Shown here piece by piece: positions 51,084-60,816 of a stretch of 64,000 nt of DNA. The notes under the pieces were generated by a model. That model saw only the letters and a list, made by a program, of their open reading frames with translations. It had not been told where the DNA came from and did not search any database. A program made the translations under genes and the position numbers. Numbering within the stretch: position 1 is the first letter of the stretch; each line of letters begins with the position of its first letter. The DNA comes from Nocardioides scoriae (GTDB taxonomy: Bacteria; Actinomycetota; Actinomycetes; Propionibacteriales; Nocardioidaceae): assembly GCF_900104965.1 (NCBI RefSeq), contig NZ_LT629757.1, positions 3,224,001 to 3,288,000 on the forward strand, given 5' to 3'.

Positions 51084-51935
51084 ATGCACCACACCTTCGA
51101 GACCCCCCACCCGGTCGAGCTGCACGTCGAGCTCGGCAGCGGTGACCTCCGCACCGAGACGACCGGCACCACCGCGACCACCACCGTCGAGGTGACCGGC
51201 CCCCGCGCCGAGGAGTTCGTCGTCGAGCAGTCAGGCGACCAGGTCACGGTCGTGGCCCCCCACGGTCGCGGCGTCTTCGGGCCCAGCCACGCCCACCGCG
51301 TCCGCGTCGGCCTGCCGCCCGGCAGCTCGCTCTCGACCAGGACCGGGTCGGCCGACACCACGGCACGGGGCGACTACGCGCTCGTCCGGCTCCGCTCGGG
51401 CTCCGGCGACGTCGAGGTCGAGCAGGTGGACGGCCCGGCCGCCGTGGACAGCGGGTCCGGCGACGTGCGGCTGCACCGCGTGGGCGGCGACCTGCGCGTC
51501 AAGAGCGGCTCGGGCGACGTCTCGGTCGGCGAGGTCGAGGGCACCAGCGCCGTCACGACCGGCTCCGGCGACGTCCACCTCGGTCTCGCCCGCGGCCGCG
51601 TCTCGCTCAAGTCGGGCTCGGGCGACCTGCGGGTCGAGCGCGCCGAGTCCGACGTCGTGCTGAGTAGCGCCAGCGGCCGGCAGTGGGTCGACCACGCCGG
51701 CCCCCGGGACGACGCGGTCGCCACCGTCGTGACGATCACCTCGACCGCCGTCTCGGGCGGCCTGCGGGTCGGCGTACCTCCCGGCACCCCGGTGTGGACC
51801 GACCTGCAGGCCGTCAGCGGCCGCGTCAGCTCCGCCCTCGACAGCGTCGGCCGCCCCGAGCCCGGCCAGGGCCACCTCGAGGTGCGGGCCACCACCGTCA
51901 GCGGCGACATCCGGCTCGAGCAGGTGACGGCATGA
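51084..51935 (+). CDS. DUF4097 beta-strand-repeat protein
   Basis: A 283-residue protein built of short beta repeats with recurring SGSGDV (about residues 111, 130, 151, 173 and 192) and later VSG turns, typical of DUF4097 beta-helix-like folds. No signal peptide or membrane helix is seen. It has a GGGAG Shine-Dalgarno. It follows a ribbon-helix-helix regulator and precedes a coupled 41-residue ORF and an ABC transporter. Function is unknown. Confidence 0.88.
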   Translation: MHHTFETPHPVELHVELGSGDLRTETTGTTATTTVEVTGPRAEEFVVEQSGDQVTVVAPHGRGVFGPSHAHRVRVGLPPGSSLSTRTGSADTTARGDYALVRLRSGSGDVEVEQVDGPAAVDSGSGDVRLHRVGGDLRVKSGSGDVSVGEVEGTSAVTTGSGDVHLGLARGRVSLKSGSGDLRVERAESDVVLSSASGRQWVDHAGPRDDAVATVVTITSTAVSGGLRVGVPPGTPVWTDLQAVSGRVSSALDSVGRPEPGQGHLEVRATTVSGDIRLEQVTA

Positions 51936-52057
51936 GCATGGCGATGTTCGAGACCGGCGGGCCGACCCGGCGGCTGGTGCCCGAGGACCTGCCCGCCCGT
52001 CGCCGACGCCCCGGCTGGGTGCCCGGCACCCGCACGAGCCGCCGCCGGACCGGCTAG
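51932..52057 (+). CDS. Small 41-residue basic protein, translationally coupled
   Basis: The ATG overlaps the DUF4097 stop (ATGA) and the frame stays open for 41 residues (MSMAMFETGGPTRRLVPEDL then an Arg/Pro-rich basic tail). The exact coupling and amino-acid bias suggest a real gene. No family is recognised. A helper of the neighbouring DUF4097 or ABC protein is a guess. Confidence 0.5.
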   Translation: MSMAMFETGGPTRRLVPEDLPARRRRPGWVPGTRTSRRRTG

Positions 52058-52173
52058 CCCACGACGACCCGCACGGACGCCACCGGTTGGCGCCCCGCCC
52101 GGCCTTCGTGCCAGGGTCTCCGTGTGGAGACCTCGGGCGGGGAGGACGCCGGGGCGGACCTGGGGAGGGGCAC

Positions 52174-53136
52174 GTGGAGGGACGAGGAGCACGGGTCGAG
52201 GTCAGCGGGCTGACCAAGAGGTTCGGTGGGTTCACCGCGGTGGACGACCTGAGCTTCGTGGTGGAGCCCGGACGCATCACGGGCTTCCTGGGCCCCAACG
52301 GCGCCGGCAAGACGACCACGCTGCGGATGGCGCTGGGTCTGGTGCGGCCGACGGCGGGCCGGGTCACCATCGACGGCCAGGCGTACGTCGACCTCGCCGA
52401 TCCCCTCGGCACCGTCGGTGCGGCCCTCGAGGCGACGAGCTTCCACCCCGGCCGCTCGGGCCGGGACCACCTGCGGGTGCTGGCCGCCACGGCGGGGATC
52501 GCGACCACCCGGGTCGACGAGCTGCTCGAGCTGACCGGCATCCCGGCCTTCGCGCGCCGCCGGGCCGGCGCCTACTCGATGGGCATGCGGCAGCGGCTCG
52601 CGCTGGCTGCGGCGCTGCTGGGCGACCCGTCGGTGCTGGTGCTCGACGAGCCGGCCAACGGCCTCGACCCCGAGGGGATCCGGTGGCTGCGGGGCTTCCT
52701 GCGGATGCTGAGCCGCGACCAGGGCAAGACCGTCCTGGTCTCGAGCCACCTGCTCCAGGAGGTCGCCCAGACCGCCGACGACGTGGTCATCATCGCCAAC
52801 GGACGGCTGGTCCGGCAGGGCACCATGGCCGAGCTCCAGGGCGAGCCGAGCGTGCTGGTCCGCACCTCCGACCCCGACGCCCTCGCCCGGGCTCTCGGGG
52901 CGGCGGGCGTGGCCACCACGCCCGGTCCCGACGGTGCCCTCTCGGCGACCACGGCCGACCCGCGGCTGGTCGGGGACACCGCGCTGGCCGCCGGCCTCCC
53001 GGTCTGGGAGCTGACCCCGCAGCGTGCCGACCTCGAGCAGCTGTTCTTCTCGCTCACCGAGGGCACCAACCGCAACCAGGCGGGGGCACCACCCGCCCCG
53101 GACGCCGTCCCGACGACCGGACGGGGGATCGCATGA
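52174..53136 (+). CDS. ABC transporter ATP-binding protein (drug/lipid export type)
   Basis: A 320-residue ATPase: Walker A GPNGAGKTTT near residue 42, signature YSMGMRQRLALAAAL, Walker B VLVLDEPANGLDPEG, and a C-terminal extension of about 100 residues typical of exporters of the CcmA/DrrA type. GTG at 52174 has GGGGAGG upstream. Its stop overlaps the permease start (ATGA). It probably exports a hydrophobic compound or helps envelope homeostasis together with the DUF4097 locus. Confidence 0.92.
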   Translation: MEGRGARVEVSGLTKRFGGFTAVDDLSFVVEPGRITGFLGPNGAGKTTTLRMALGLVRPTAGRVTIDGQAYVDLADPLGTVGAALEATSFHPGRSGRDHLRVLAATAGIATTRVDELLELTGIPAFARRRAGAYSMGMRQRLALAAALLGDPSVLVLDEPANGLDPEGIRWLRGFLRMLSRDQGKTVLVSSHLLQEVAQTADDVVIIANGRLVRQGTMAELQGEPSVLVRTSDPDALARALGAAGVATTPGPDGALSATTADPRLVGDTALAAGLPVWELTPQRADLEQLFFSLTEGTNRNQAGAPPAPDAVPTTGRGIA

Positions 53137-53936
53137 TCGCGCGCAGCGTCCGTGCCGAGCTGCTCAAGCTGTTCACCACCCGGCTGTGGTGGGGGATGGC
53201 CCTGGGCGTGCTGGTCTCCGGCGCCGCCTTCGCGCTGCTGTTCGGCATCGTCCTGACCGGCGACGCGGCCGGCCAGGGCGGTCCGGGTGGCATCCCCACG
53301 GGCGACGCCACCCAGGTCGCCAACAGCGTCTACACCGGGGGCCTGAGCATCGGCTACCTGCTGATGCTGACGATCGGCGTCATCCAGATCGGCGCGGAGT
53401 ACCGCCACCACACCATCACCTCGACCTTCCTGGCCCAGCCGCGTCGCTGGCGGGCGATGGTCGCCAAGGTGCTGGCGCTGCTGGTGATCGGCGTCGGCTA
53501 CGGGCTGGTCAGCCTGGTGGGGTCGGTCTCCGTGGGGGCGGTGGTGCTCGGTGCCCGGGGTCAGGACGCCTTCCCGTCCTCGGAGGTGGTGCGCACCATC
53601 GCGCTCAGCCTGCTCGTGCTGGGCCTGTGGGCGCTGATCGGCCTCGGCGTCGGCATCCTCATCCCCAACCAGGTGGCCGCGCTGCTCATCGGCGTCGGGG
53701 TCGCGTGGATCGTCGAGCCGCTGCTGGGGCTGCTGCTCGGCACCTGGGACTTCGGCCGCGAGCACGTGGCGCCGTACCTGCCCAGCCAGGCGACCAGCGC
53801 GATCGTGAACGCCGTCCAGAACTCGCCCGACGACGTGCGGCTGTCGTGGTGGGCCGGCGCGCTCGCGCTCGCGGCGTGGGCGCTGGTGCTGGCCGGGATC
53901 GGGTCGCTGCTGACCACCCGGCGCGACGTCAGCTGA
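53133..53936 (+). CDS. ABC-2-type transporter permease
   Basis: A 267-residue membrane protein with six helices. The RAELLKLFTTRLWWGMALGV start and IQIGAEYRHHTITSTFLAQPRR loop are typical of ABC-2 permeases paired with CcmA-type ATPases. It overlaps the ATPase gene by 4 nt. It is convergent with the next gene and overlaps it by 8 nt. Confidence 0.9.
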   Translation: MIARSVRAELLKLFTTRLWWGMALGVLVSGAAFALLFGIVLTGDAAGQGGPGGIPTGDATQVANSVYTGGLSIGYLLMLTIGVIQIGAEYRHHTITSTFLAQPRRWRAMVAKVLALLVIGVGYGLVSLVGSVSVGAVVLGARGQDAFPSSEVVRTIALSLLVLGLWALIGLGVGILIPNQVAALLIGVGVAWIVEPLLGLLLGTWDFGREHVAPYLPSQATSAIVNAVQNSPDDVRLSWWAGALALAAWALVLAGIGSLLTTRRDVS

Positions 53937-54813
53937 CCCGCGCCCCGCGCAGCGCCTCGGCGAGGCGGCGTCGCGGGTTGAGGCCGGCGGTCACCGCCCC
54001 GCCAGCCAGGTCGCGGCCCAGGCGGGGGCGTCGCAGCACCTCGCTGGGGCTGAAGCCGGTCGTGGGCGCGCCGTACGCCACGTAGAAGCGCACCGGCAGG
54101 TCGTGCCGCCGGGCGAGCGCCAGGGCCCGGCGCGCGGGCAGGCCGAAGAGCAGCTCGACGCCCGCGGGCCGGTGGTCGCCCACGGCCCGCTCCAGCAGCC
54201 GGGTGTCGTGAGTGGCGATGCTGGCGGCCCCGGCGGGCAGGGCGGCCAGGACCCGGTCGCAGGCCTCCCGCAGCCGGGGGTCGTCCTCGCGCCGCCCGGG
54301 CTGGGCCCACTGCCCCTTCACGACGCGTACGCCGAGCCCGTCGGCCGCCGCGGCACGCGCGTCGTCCGGGCTGCGGTCCCACCGGGCGGCGACGGCCACG
54401 CCGGTGTCGGCCCCGTGGTCGCGGACCACCCGGGCGAGCTCGAGGGTGCGGGTCGCCTCGTCGGGGCCGTGCGAGTCGAGCACCAGCCCGACGCCGGCCT
54501 CGCGGGCCTGGGTCGCGAGCCGGCCGAGCGCGTCGGCGTCGAAGCCGAGCTGCGGGGCCTTGACCGCCACCCGCGGGGCGCGCCCGCAGCCGGCGAGGGC
54601 GGCGATGCACCCGGCCACCTCGGCCTCGATCTGCCGAGGGCTCTCACCGGAGTCCCAGTAGGCCAGCGTCACGGCGTACCCCGCCCCGAGCAGGCGCATC
54701 GCGACCAGCAGCGCGCTGTCGCGGGTGCGGCCGGTGACGTAGGCCCGACCCGCCCGTCCGACGACCAGCGCCAGCAGCGGTGACAGCAGGCGGCGCAGCA
54801 CACGCTTCAGCAC
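53929..54813 (-). CDS. Proline dehydrogenase-family protein
   Basis: A 294-residue barrel-like protein: AVTLAYWDSGES, VAVKAPQLGFDADALG, VGLVLDSHGPDEATRTLEL, VRVVKGQWAQPG and SIATHDTRLLERA follow the order of proline dehydrogenase FAD-barrel motifs. Several catalytic-region signatures are altered (KGQW instead of KGAY), so it may act on another substrate or be inactive. GTG at 54813 is preceded by AAGGAG. No P5C dehydrogenase gene is near. Confidence 0.72.
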   Translation of the reverse strand: MLKRVLRRLLSPLLALVVGRAGRAYVTGRTRDSALLVAMRLLGAGYAVTLAYWDSGESPRQIEAEVAGCIAALAGCGRAPRVAVKAPQLGFDADALGRLATQAREAGVGLVLDSHGPDEATRTLELARVVRDHGADTGVAVAARWDRSPDDARAAAADGLGVRVVKGQWAQPGRREDDPRLREACDRVLAALPAGAASIATHDTRLLERAVGDHRPAGVELLFGLPARRALALARRHDLPVRFYVAYGAPTTGFSPSEVLRRPRLGRDLAGGAVTAGLNPRRRLAEALRGARVS

Positions 54814-54999
54814 GGCACGGGGCTCCTTCGACGTCGGACGGGACGGCCGGGTGGGCCACGGGGGAGCCCACCGGATCATGGCGCACGCGTGCGGGACCGG
54901 GCAGTCCGGAAACCGCCTGGACCAGACCACGGCCGGGGCCCGAGCGGGGAGTCAGGCGGCGGTCAGGTGGGAGCCGCAGGTGGACCGGTGGGCGGGCGG

Positions 55000-56001
55000 T
55001 CAGCCGGTGATCGTGTGCCAGTCGTCGAGCAGGTCCTGCTCCTCGGCACGGGTCATGCCGGTCACGGTGGCGCGGCCCTGCTCCGAGCGCAGCCAGCGCA
55101 GGGTGTCCGCGGCGGTCTCGGCGATCGGTCGGGTGGTGAGACCGGCCTCGTGGGCGGCGCCCACGTCGTGGGTGACCAGGCCGGCGGCCTCCTCGGGCAG
55201 CCACAGCGGCAGCGAGCGTGGACCGGCCCACGGCTCGACGTGGTGGCGGCGCAGGAAGGCGGGCGCGGCCCAGTAGAGCGTGGCCGGCCCGCGGGTGCCG
55301 ACGTCCTCGACGCCGCGCTGCACGTCCTCGAGCAGCTCGCCCAGGGTGGTGACGTAGCCGGTGGCGTCGTAGGTGCCGGTGCGCCGCTGCTCGGCGCAGC
55401 CGACCAGCCAGGCCGCCAGGTCGCGCACGTCGATCAGCTGGGTGTCGCGGTCGGGGGAGTCGGGGGCCAGGACGTCGCCGCCCTCGGCCAGCCGCTCGGG
55501 CCAGTAGCTGAAGCGCCCGGTCGGGTCACCGGGCCCGACGATGAGCCCGGGGCGCACCACGAGCGCCTCCTCGGCCCGCTCGCGGACGAGCTCCTCGCAG
55601 GCGACCTTGGCCGCGCCGTACGCCTCCGGGGTGTCCTGCTCGGCCTCGTCGTGGGCCGCCTCGAGCAGCGGCAGGGTGTCGGGGGTGCCGTGGCGGGTGG
55701 TGGTGTCGGCGTACACGCTGATGGTCGAGACGAAGGTCCAGTGCGGCGCGCGGCCGGCCAGCTGCTCGAGCGCCTCGCGGACCCAGCGGGGCGAGCGCGC
55801 GACGTCGACGACGGCGTCCCAGTCGTCGTCGAGACCCGCCCAGTCGGGCCGGTCGCGGTCGAGGCAGACCAGACTCGCGCCCTCCGGGACCTCGCCCGAG
55901 CGCCCGCGCGCCGCGCACGTGACCTCGTGGCCCCGGGCGACGGCCTCGGCCGCCACGGCCCGCGACAGGAACAGCGTCCCTCCCAGCACCAGCAGCTTCA
56001 T
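55000..56001 (-). CDS. NAD-dependent epimerase/dehydratase-family protein
   Basis: The protein has 333 residues with an extended-SDR fold: MKLLVLGGTLFLSRAVA nucleotide-binding start, STISVYAD (Ser), YGAAKVACEE (Tyr and Lys), VVRPGLIVGPGDPTGRFSYW. Similar reductases act on nucleotide sugars or isoflavones; the substrate is unknown. ATG at 56001 follows AGGAAGG and the frame before it is not conserved. Confidence 0.88.
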   Translation of the reverse strand: MKLLVLGGTLFLSRAVAAEAVARGHEVTCAARGRSGEVPEGASLVCLDRDRPDWAGLDDDWDAVVDVARSPRWVREALEQLAGRAPHWTFVSTISVYADTTTRHGTPDTLPLLEAAHDEAEQDTPEAYGAAKVACEELVRERAEEALVVRPGLIVGPGDPTGRFSYWPERLAEGGDVLAPDSPDRDTQLIDVRDLAAWLVGCAEQRRTGTYDATGYVTTLGELLEDVQRGVEDVGTRGPATLYWAAPAFLRRHHVEPWAGPRSLPLWLPEEAAGLVTHDVGAAHEAGLTTRPIAETAADTLRWLRSEQGRATVTGMTRAEEQDLLDDWHTITG

Positions 56002-56050
56002 GGGGACAACCTTCCTGGTCAGGGCGTCGGGCACAACCTCCCGCTGCGTC

Positions 56051-56554
56051 TCAGGCCGGGTCGTCGGTCGGCGCCGACAGGTCCTTGACCATCATCGAGA
56101 CCAGGTGGCCGCCGGACTCGCGATGCCCGACCTCGACGTAGCCGCGGGCGCGGTGGAAGGCCAGCGACGGCTCGTTGGGCGGGTCGAGGTTGACCTCCAG
56201 GGCCAGCACCGGGCGGTCGGTGGCGGCCTCGAGGTCGTCGTACAGCGCGGTCGCGAGGCCCCGTCGCCGGAAGTCGTCGTGGATCACGACCCGGTCGAGG
56301 TAGGCCAGGTGGTCGTGGCGCTCGGAGAACCACCCGAAGTTCTCCCCGTCGTACGCCGACCCGTCGGTGAAGGTGAGCACGAAGCCGGCGAACCGGCCGT
56401 CGACGTCGAGCACCAGCGCCCGGTCGGCCCAGCCGAGCAGCTGCACCAGCCGGGGCTCGTCGAGCGGGGCGAGCAGCTCGACGTGGCGCTCGTTGAGCGC
56501 GAGCACGTCGGCGTGGTCGGCGGGGGTGATCGGCCGCAGCCGCAGGTCGCTCAC
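56051..56554 (-). CDS. GNAT-family N-acetyltransferase
   Basis: A 167-residue acetyltransferase: RPITPADHADVLALN start, acetyl-CoA loop IHDDFRRRGLATALYDDLE, and a C-terminal strand LAFHRARGYVEVGHRESGG. The GTG overlaps the stop of the SDR-like gene. It is the last gene of a coupled trio. Confidence 0.88.
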   Translation of the reverse strand: MSDLRLRPITPADHADVLALNERHVELLAPLDEPRLVQLLGWADRALVLDVDGRFAGFVLTFTDGSAYDGENFGWFSERHDHLAYLDRVVIHDDFRRRGLATALYDDLEAATDRPVLALEVNLDPPNEPSLAFHRARGYVEVGHRESGGHLVSMMVKDLSAPTDDPA

Positions 56555-57579
56555 GACAGGTACCTCACGTCGGTGGCCTCCTCGGCCTGGGTCCACAGCT
56601 GCGCGCGCAGCTCGCGGTCGCGCGCGGTGCGCGGGGGGTTCACGATGCGGGCACCGCCGTTGAGGCCGAGCGGTCCGCCCGGTCCCACGACGGTGCCGCC
56701 GGGCAGGTCGGCCGTGGCGGCCATCAGCACCGGCCAGGGCGCCAGCGCGCTGCGCTGCTCGACCGCGCCCAGGGCGGCCTGCAGGATGCTCGGGCCGCGG
56801 CGGACGCGCTGCCGCAGGCCGTCGGCCTGGTCGAGCGCCGAGGAGGCGTCGAGCCCGGCGAGCGCGGCCACGCTGCGCAGCGACCCGACGCGCTGGTCGC
56901 GGGCGCGGCGGTCCAGCTCCAGGGCCAGCAGCAGGCCGGCCAGGGCGGCCTCGGCCGGGGCCGCCCAGGCGGTGCGCCGCTCCAGCGCGCCGTGGGCGCC
57001 GCCGGCCAGGTCGTCGGCGGACAGCTCGCGGGCCAGCTTGTGCGTCGGGCTGACGACGGTGACCACGCGGCCCGACCGCGCGGCCGTCAGCAGCGGGAGC
57101 AGCCGGCCGACCAGCGCGAACGGGCCCAGGAAGCGGGCCGCCAGCGCGGCGTCGAAGCCGTCGGCCGTGGTGCTGGCCGAGCGGTCGCGGTGGCCCTCGT
57201 CGAGCACCAGCAGGTCGAGCGCGGCCCCACCGACCTGGTCGGACACCTGCCGGCCCACCTCCTCGGCCCCGTCGCGGACCGAGTCGAGGTCGGCCAGGTC
57301 GAGCCGCAGCGCGACCGGGCGGGCGGTGCCGCGGCGCTGCACCTGCTCGTCGGCGTCGACGGTGCGGACCAGGGCCGCCAGCTGGTCGAGGTCGCGGTCG
57401 GCCACCACGACCTCGGCGCCGTGACGGGCCAGGGTGAGCACCACCTCGCGGCCGGTGGGGCCGGTCGCGCCGGTGACCAGGGCGCGACGACCCGCCAGGT
57501 CGGGGACCTCGTCGGGCGACCAGCCGCGCCGGCCGCCACCGCCCCGACCGTCCGGACCCGAGCCGAGCTCGTCGCTCAC
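56551..57579 (-). CDS. SDR-fold protein lacking the catalytic Tyr and Lys
   Basis: A 342-residue Rossmann protein related to retinol-dehydrogenase-type SDRs: TGATGPTGREVVLTLARHG, LRLDLADLDSVRDG, LALELDRRAR. Where a YxxxK motif is expected, the sequence is AWAAPAEAALAGLLLALEL, so Tyr and Lys are missing. It may bind a nucleotide without catalysis or act as a partner. Both ends overlap neighbours (GTGA), in an operon with an MDMPI-type protein and an acetyltransferase. Confidence 0.82.
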   Translation of the reverse strand: MSDELGSGPDGRGGGGRRGWSPDEVPDLAGRRALVTGATGPTGREVVLTLARHGAEVVVADRDLDQLAALVRTVDADEQVQRRGTARPVALRLDLADLDSVRDGAEEVGRQVSDQVGGAALDLLVLDEGHRDRSASTTADGFDAALAARFLGPFALVGRLLPLLTAARSGRVVTVVSPTHKLARELSADDLAGGAHGALERRTAWAAPAEAALAGLLLALELDRRARDQRVGSLRSVAALAGLDASSALDQADGLRQRVRRGPSILQAALGAVEQRSALAPWPVLMAATADLPGGTVVGPGGPLGLNGGARIVNPPRTARDRELRAQLWTQAEEATDVRYLS

Positions 57580-58448
57580 GGGGTGATCGCCATCGAGGCG
57601 AGCAGCCGCTCGGCGACCTCGGCGTCGCCCTCGACGACCGGGCGGGTGGCCGCGGGCGGTCGTCGGCCGGCCCCCAGCACCACGAAGTCCTCGGGGCTGA
57701 GCGTCACGGTCGTGGTGGCGGGCACGTCGTCGGCCCCCGGCGCGGCCCGGCCGTCCTGCCCGACCGCGACCGTCCAGGTGCGGCCCGCCTCGGGGACGAC
57801 CACGCGCACGGTGGTGCCCGGCGGCGGTGCGACCCGCTTGCCGACGACCATGGGCAGGCCCAGGCCCAGGACGTGCAGGGCGAGCGCGGCCGCCGGGGTG
57901 TCGTAGCCGCCCGGGCGGCCGACGGCGCGGCGCACGTCCTGGTCGTGGAGCCAGACGTCGAAGGGCCGGTTGCGCAGCAGCAGGCCGTGGGGCCACCCGG
58001 CGTCGGCGGGTGCCTTGGGGGCGGGAGCGGCGGGGTCGCGGGGCGGGTCGGCGACCAGGGCGGCGTGCCGGGTCGCGACGGCGGTCTCGAGCTCGTCGGC
58101 CAGCTCGGCCAGGCTCCGGTCACGACGGGCCAGCACCCCGGCCTCGGTGTAGAGGCCCATCGCGCCGCGCAGGTGCGGCGCGGGCGCGACCTCGATCGTC
58201 TCCTCGGGCGTCCCGGCCAGGACCGCCTCGAGGTGGGCGGTGTGGGCGACGTTGTCGCGCACCGACCAGCCGGGCAGGTCGGTCGGCAGGTCGGCCACCG
58301 CGGGGTCGAGGTCGCGGACCAGCGCCACGAGGTCGGCACAGGCGCCGCGCCAGGTCTCCACCAGCTGCCACAGGTCGGGGTCGGCCCCGGCGGGGGTGCC
58401 GGACGGCGGGTCTGCCGGGACGTCCGCAGGGGTCCGGGGGGAGGTCAT
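57576..58448 (-). CDS. Maleylpyruvate isomerase-family mycothiol-dependent protein
   Basis: The protein has 290 residues: N-terminal MDMPI domain (LPGWSVRDNVAHTAHLEAVL and NRPFDVWLHDQDVRRAV supply the metal histidines) followed by a SCP2-like C-terminal domain. Members use mycothiol to isomerise or conjugate substrates; this one's substrate is unknown. It is the first gene of a coupled trio, with TATCTT 6 nt upstream of the ATG. Confidence 0.88.
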   Translation of the reverse strand: MTSPRTPADVPADPPSGTPAGADPDLWQLVETWRGACADLVALVRDLDPAVADLPTDLPGWSVRDNVAHTAHLEAVLAGTPEETIEVAPAPHLRGAMGLYTEAGVLARRDRSLAELADELETAVATRHAALVADPPRDPAAPAPKAPADAGWPHGLLLRNRPFDVWLHDQDVRRAVGRPGGYDTPAAALALHVLGLGLPMVVGKRVAPPPGTTVRVVVPEAGRTWTVAVGQDGRAAPGADDVPATTTVTLSPEDFVVLGAGRRPPAATRPVVEGDAEVAERLLASMAITP

Positions 58449-58454
58449 GGGCCC

Positions 58455-58460
58455 AAGATA
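58455..58460 (-). promoter_or_regulatory. -10 hexamer of the MDMPI operon
   Basis: TATCTT (minus strand) ends 6 nt before the ATG at 58448. Confidence 0.45.
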
Positions 58461-58512
58461 CGAGGCGACCCGCCCCGCCGGGCAGGCGGAGCGGGTCGTC
58501 AGGTGCAGGGCG

Positions 58513-58740
58513 TCAGTAGCGCGGGCCGTCGGTGCGGTCGTGCTCGACGCGGGTGGTGGTGCGGCTGCGCTGGGCGTTCATCACCAGGGCCAGCACGATG
58601 GCCAGGGCGCCCACGACGATGAGGATCCAGCCGAGCGTCTCGGTGGCGATGGCGTTGTCGACGCTGGCCGGCAGGTCGATGACGCCGAACGCGAAGATCA
58701 GGCCCACCAGCAGCAGGACGATTCCGAGTCCGATTCCCAT
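58513..58740 (-). CDS. DUF6458-type two-helix membrane protein
   Basis: A 75-residue protein with two membrane segments (GIGLGIVLLLVGLIFAFGVI and LGWILIVVGALAIVLALVM) and a charged C-terminus. It matches the small actinobacterial DUF6458 pattern. Strong GGAG Shine-Dalgarno before the ATG. Function is unknown. Confidence 0.82.
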   Translation of the reverse strand: MGIGLGIVLLLVGLIFAFGVIDLPASVDNAIATETLGWILIVVGALAIVLALVMNAQRSRTTTRVEHDRTDGPRY

Positions 58741-58893
58741 GACGATCTCCTTCGTGTGTGTGCCCGCCTGGAGCAGGGGCTGCTCGGAGTGTGCCCCATC
58801 GCGACCCCCGCCATGCGCCGAAACCGGGCGTACGACGGCCGCGGGCCCGCTCTCCCGGAGGAGGACGGGCCCGGTGCGGGTGGGAGCCGCGGG

Positions 58894-60774
58894 CTAGAAG
58901 GCCGCCTCGTCGAGGTCCATCAGCGACAGGTCGGTCGCCTCGGCGATGGCGAGCTCGGCGCTCAGCCGCGGCAGGTTGTGCTGCGCGAAGAACTGCGCGG
59001 CCGCGATCTTGCCCTCGTAGAACGCCGTGTCCTTCGGGCCGTGGCCGCCCGCGTCGAGCGCGTGCAGCGCCACCTCGGCGCCGCGCAGCAGCAGCCACGC
59101 GCACACCACGTCGCCCAGCGCCATCAGCAGGCGGGAGGTGTTGAGCCCCACCTTGTAGATGTTGCGGATGTCGCCGCCCTCGGCCGACTCGTCGGCGCTC
59201 ATCAGGGTGTTGATCATGAGGCCGACCAGCGCCTGGGCGTCCTGCAGCGCCTGGCCCAGCAGCCCGCGCTCGTTCTTGAGCCGGCCGTTGCCGGCCTCGC
59301 TGGTGAGGAACGCCTCGATCTCGCCGGCGAGGTGGCCCAGCGCGACGGCCTGGTCCTTGACGATCTTGCGGAAGAAGAAGTCCTGGCCCTGGATCGCGGT
59401 GGTGCCCTCGTAGAGGGTGTCGATCTTGGCGTCGCGGACGTACTGCTCGAGGGGGTACTCCGCGAGGAAGCCGGACCCGCCGAAGGTCTGCAGCGACTCC
59501 GTGCCGAGCAGGGTCCACGAGCGCTCCGAGCCGTAGCCCTTGACGATCGGCAGCAGCAGGTCGTTGACCCGCATCGCCAGCTCGTCGGTCTCGCCGCGGT
59601 GCTCGGCCAGCTGGACCCGGTCCTGCCAGGAGGCGGTGTAGAGCACCAGCGAGCGCATCGCCTCGGAGAAGGACTTCTGCACCATCAGCGAGCGGCGCAC
59701 GTCGGGGTGGTGGGTGATGGTGACGCGGGGGGCCGTCTTGTCGGCCGCGCGGGTCAGGTCGGCGCCCTGGACGCGGGTCTTGGCGAACTCCAGCGCGTTG
59801 AGGTAGCCGGTCGAGAGCGTCGCGATCGCCTTGGAGCCGACCATCATGCGGGCGTTCTCGATCACCTGGAACATCTGCGCGATGCCGTCGTGCACCTCGC
59901 CGAGCAGCCAGCCGCGGGCGGGCTCGCCGCCGCCGACCGACGGGTCGCCGAAGGTGACCTCGCAGGTGTTGGAGACCTTGATGCCCATCTTGTGCTCGAC
60001 GTTGGTGACGTAGACGCCGTTGCGCTCGCCGGTCAGCTCGCCGGACTCCACGTCGAAGTGGGTCTTCGGCACGATGAACAGGCTCAGGCCCTTGGTGCCG
60101 GGACCACCGACGCCCTCGACGCCCGCGGGGCGGGCCAGCACGAGGTGGATGATGTTCTCGGTCAGGTCGCTCTCGGCCGAGGTGATGAAGCGCTTGACGC
60201 CGGTGATGTTCCAGGTGCCGTCGTCGTTGGGGGTGGCCTTGGTGCGACCGGCGCCCACGTCGGAGCCCGCATCGGGCTCGGTGAGCACCATCGTGGTGTG
60301 CCACTGGCGGTCCACGATGTGCTGGGCGATCTGCTTGTCGCGGTCGTTGCCGTTGCGGTGCACGATGCCCGCGAAGGCCGGGCCGGCGCCGTACATCCAG
60401 ATGGGGGCGTTGGCGCCGAGCACCATCTCGCCCAGGGCCCAGATCAGGCTGGCCGGCGCGGGGGTGCCGCCGAGCTCCTCGCTGAGCTGCAGCCGCCAGT
60501 ACTCCGCGTCGCGCCACGCCTCGTAGCTCTTCTTGAAGCTCGCGGGCACGGGGGCGGTGTGGGTCTCGGGGTCGAAGACGGGCGGGTTGCGGTCGCTGTC
60601 CTCGTACGACGCCGCGAGGTCCTCGCGCGCCAGCCGCTCGACCTCGCCCAGGATGGAGCGCGCGGTCTCGCCGTCGATCGCCTCGAACGGGCCCTGGCCC
60701 AGGACCTCGTCCCGGCCGAGCACCTCGAAGAGGTTGAACTCGATGTCGCGCATGTTGGTCTTGTAGTGGCTCAC
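58894..60774 (-). CDS. Acyl-CoA dehydrogenase (long, FadE5-like)
   Basis: The protein has 626 residues. FAD/substrate motifs are [19 protein letters not shown] and [11 protein letters not shown]; the catalytic base lies in [22 protein letters not shown], and a C-terminal extension follows as in the roughly 600-residue acyl-CoA dehydrogenases of mycobacteria. It does the first step of fatty-acid beta-oxidation. GTG at 60774 has GAAGGTGG upstream; an ATG at 60753 is the alternative. A pair of TACC-type direct repeats lies in the leader. Confidence 0.92.
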   Translation of the reverse strand: MSHYKTNMRDIEFNLFEVLGRDEVLGQGPFEAIDGETARSILGEVERLAREDLAASYEDSDRNPPVFDPETHTAPVPASFKKSYEAWRDAEYWRLQLSEELGGTPAPASLIWALGEMVLGANAPIWMYGAGPAFAGIVHRNGNDRDKQIAQHIVDRQWHTTMVLTEPDAGSDVGAGRTKATPNDDGTWNITGVKRFITSAESDLTENIIHLVLARPAGVEGVGGPGTKGLSLFIVPKTHFDVESGELTGERNGVYVTNVEHKMGIKVSNTCEVTFGDPSVGGGEPARGWLLGEVHDGIAQMFQVIENARMMVGSKAIATLSTGYLNALEFAKTRVQGADLTRAADKTAPRVTITHHPDVRRSLMVQKSFSEAMRSLVLYTASWQDRVQLAEHRGETDELAMRVNDLLLPIVKGYGSERSWTLLGTESLQTFGGSGFLAEYPLEQYVRDAKIDTLYEGTTAIQGQDFFFRKIVKDQAVALGHLAGEIEAFLTSEAGNGRLKNERGLLGQALQDAQALVGLMINTLMSADESAEGGDIRNIYKVGLNTSRLLMALGDVVCAWLLLRGAEVALHALDAGGHGPKDTAFYEGKIAAAQFFAQHNLPRLSAELAIAEATDLSLMDLDEAAF

Positions 60775-60816
60775 TGACCCACCTTCTCGTTCTGGGGACC
60801 CGTCGTCGGGAGGTGC

